Assembly: GCA_030950765.1 (NCBI GenBank)
Contig: JAUZQX010000052.1
Span: 1 to 5,318, forward strand
Source: Ghiorsea sp.
Lineage (GTDB): Bacteria; Pseudomonadota; Zetaproteobacteria; Mariprofundales; Mariprofundaceae
Reading direction: 5' to 3'
DNA length: 5,318 nt
The notes below the pieces were generated by a model. That model was not told the DNA's origin. It saw only the letters and a program-made list of their open reading frames with translations, and did not search any database. This document shows positions 4,233 to 5,318 of this stretch, piece by piece. Within the stretch, counting starts at the first letter, position 1. Each line of letters begins with the position of its first letter. Both the position numbers and the translations under genes were made by a program.

Positions 4233-5318
4233 GTGCGTAATAATCGGGTAGAAAAGGTGGCAAAACCAGTTTTTATTATGGTTTGGTTCATTGCTGCTTT
4301 TTGGGCTTGGCAACATGTGCAAACGCAAAAGCCGTGGTCGCCCATAGTTTGGACACCCATATTTAAAGCTACAGATAACACGCCCTTATATCGTGAACAG
4401 CTTATACCCAATGCTGGGCAAGGTTCTACGCATAGTGTGAGTGCAACGGTGTTGCCATCAGGTGATTTGATTGCTTTTTGGTTTGGCGGGTCACGAGAAG
4501 GTGCTAAAGATGTGCGTATCTTCCAAAGCTATTTCAGACAAGCTACACAAAGCTGGACTACGCCCAAAGCCATGTTGGATGTGCCAACATTAGCGGCATC
4601 GGTTGGGCGATATATTGGTAAGTTGGGTAATCCATTGGTATTTATGGATAAGCAACAGCGTTTATGGCTTTATGTAGTATCGGTATCTTATGGTGGTTGG
4701 GCAGGAAGCAGTTTAAATGTGATGTTTTCCGATGATTTAGGGAAAAGTTGGAGTGCGCCTAAACAGCTGATTACTTCACCTTTCATCAATGTGAGCACTT
4801 TGGTGCGCAACACCATGTATGCTCTTGAAGATGGTTCTATGTTGTTGCCTGTTTACCATGAGTTTGCCGCACAGTTTCCAGAGCTTTTGCGTGTTTCCGC
4901 AGAAGGTGAAGTGATAGAAAAGGTGCGTATGCACGGCAACGGTGGCGGGATTCAACCATCTTTGGTGCAAGGTGAGAGTCGAGATGTGTTTGCCTATATG
5001 CGCTCAGGTTCGCATACTAAAGATTGGAAAGTGATTCGCCTTCAAAGCCAAGATGAAGGGCAAATGTGGTCTGATTTTAAGCTTACCGAATTACCTAACC
5101 CAAACTCAGCGCAAATTGTTGAAAAAGTGGGTGAACACTTGTGGATTTGGATTGGTAATCACAATCCAGTGCATAGGCAAGATTTAACTTTAGCCGTTTC
5201 TTTTGACTTGGATAAACCTTGGCAGGTGGTGCACCAATTTGAGCATGGTAAACAAGGTGAGGCGTATTCATACCCTGCTATCGTGCAAGGCAAAGATGGT
5301 GTATGGAGCCTGCTCTAC
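4233..5318 (+). CDS. Membrane-anchored sialidase-fold (BNR/Asp-box, COG4692-type) protein, 3' end beyond window
   Basis: An open frame of 362 codons continues past the right edge. The start is probably the GTG at 4233 (AGG at 4221-4223, 9 nt upstream), 14 nt after the previous stop; an ATG at 4278 is an alternative that would cut into the anchor. A signal-anchor (about residues 12-27) suggests the rest faces the periplasm. The body reads as a six-bladed propeller with Asp boxes (S-x-D-x-G-x-x-W): SDDLGKSW (166-173), SQDEGQMW (272-279) and a degenerate SFDLDKPW (323-330, Gly replaced by Asp). Other family-like stretches are FWFGGSREGAKDV (82-94), GNPLVF (132-137), LLPVYHEF (204-211), IQPSLV (240-245), LPNPNS (287-292) and YSYPAI (345-350), which I associate with the predicted-neuraminidase group COG4692. 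Proteins of this group are called sialidase-like, but their substrate is generally unproven. No F/Y-R-I-P motif of classical GH33 sialidases is seen. Confidence 0.82.
   Translation, partial: MRNNRVEKVAKPVFIMVWFIAAFWAWQHVQTQKPWSPIVWTPIFKATDNTPLYREQLIPNAGQGSTHSVSATVLPSGDLIAFWFGGSREGAKDVRIFQSYFRQATQSWTTPKAMLDVPTLAASVGRYIGKLGNPLVFMDKQQRLWLYVVSVSYGGWAGSSLNVMFSDDLGKSWSAPKQLITSPFINVSTLVRNTMYALEDGSMLLPVYHEFAAQFPELLRVSAEGEVIEKVRMHGNGGGIQPSLVQGESRDVFAYMRSGSHTKDWKVIRLQSQDEGQMWSDFKLTELPNPNSAQIVEKVGEHLWIWIGNHNPVHRQDLTLAVSFDLDKPWQVVHQFEHGKQGEAYSYPAIVQGKDGVWSLLY

Noticed and set aside
4205..4411. Minus-strand open frame over the start of the sialidase-like gene
   Set aside because: It is antisense to a frame with a signal-anchor and family sequence and has no supporting motif. 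The 4776-4970 minus frame is likewise a shadow.

Overview
The window looks like a piece of a Gram-negative, probably proteobacterial, chromosome. The main evidence is a lipopolysaccharide heptosyltransferase (GT9) gene, several Sec-type signal peptides, and an NfeD/SPFH gene pair. Base composition is moderately AT-rich (roughly 40-45% GC by eye, not computed). I cannot name the genus from sequence alone; a low-GC gamma-, beta- or zetaproteobacterium would fit.

There are two divergent transcription units. On the minus strand, a short NfeD-family membrane protein (432-857) is followed after 24 nt by the start of an SPFH/band-7 (stomatin/QmcA-like) protein whose C-terminal part runs off the left edge (407 to 1). 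Both genes carry the same ribosome-binding sequence, ACAGGAGT, at the same distance from their start codons. This pair is the usual NfeD/SPFH membrane-microdomain module.

A 103-nt divergent gap (858-960) separates it from a tightly packed plus-strand unit of five genes: (1) an exported GH16 beta-glucanase of the lichenase/ExoK type with intact catalytic residues and an unusual Gly-Gly-Gly-Cys plus transmembrane C-terminus (961-1893); (2) a heptosyltransferase I-like GT9 enzyme (1890-2903); (3) an exported DUF3108 protein (2903-3646); (4) an integral-membrane ICMT/phospholipid-methyltransferase-family protein (3643-4218); and (5) a membrane-anchored sialidase-fold (Asp-box) protein, cut by the right edge (4233-5318+). 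The first three junctions overlap by 4, 1 and 4 nt, and the last gap is 14 nt, so the genes are almost certainly co-transcribed and largely translationally coupled.

Taken together, the plus-strand unit combines a sugar transferase for lipopolysaccharide core, two envelope-facing carbohydrate-active proteins, a periplasmic protein of unknown role and a membrane methyltransferase. The inferred theme is building or trimming of a cell-surface glycan; that is inference from context, not shown by any single gene. I see no RNA genes, CRISPR arrays, insertion sequences or convincing terminators. Every gap between genes is about 100 nt or less.
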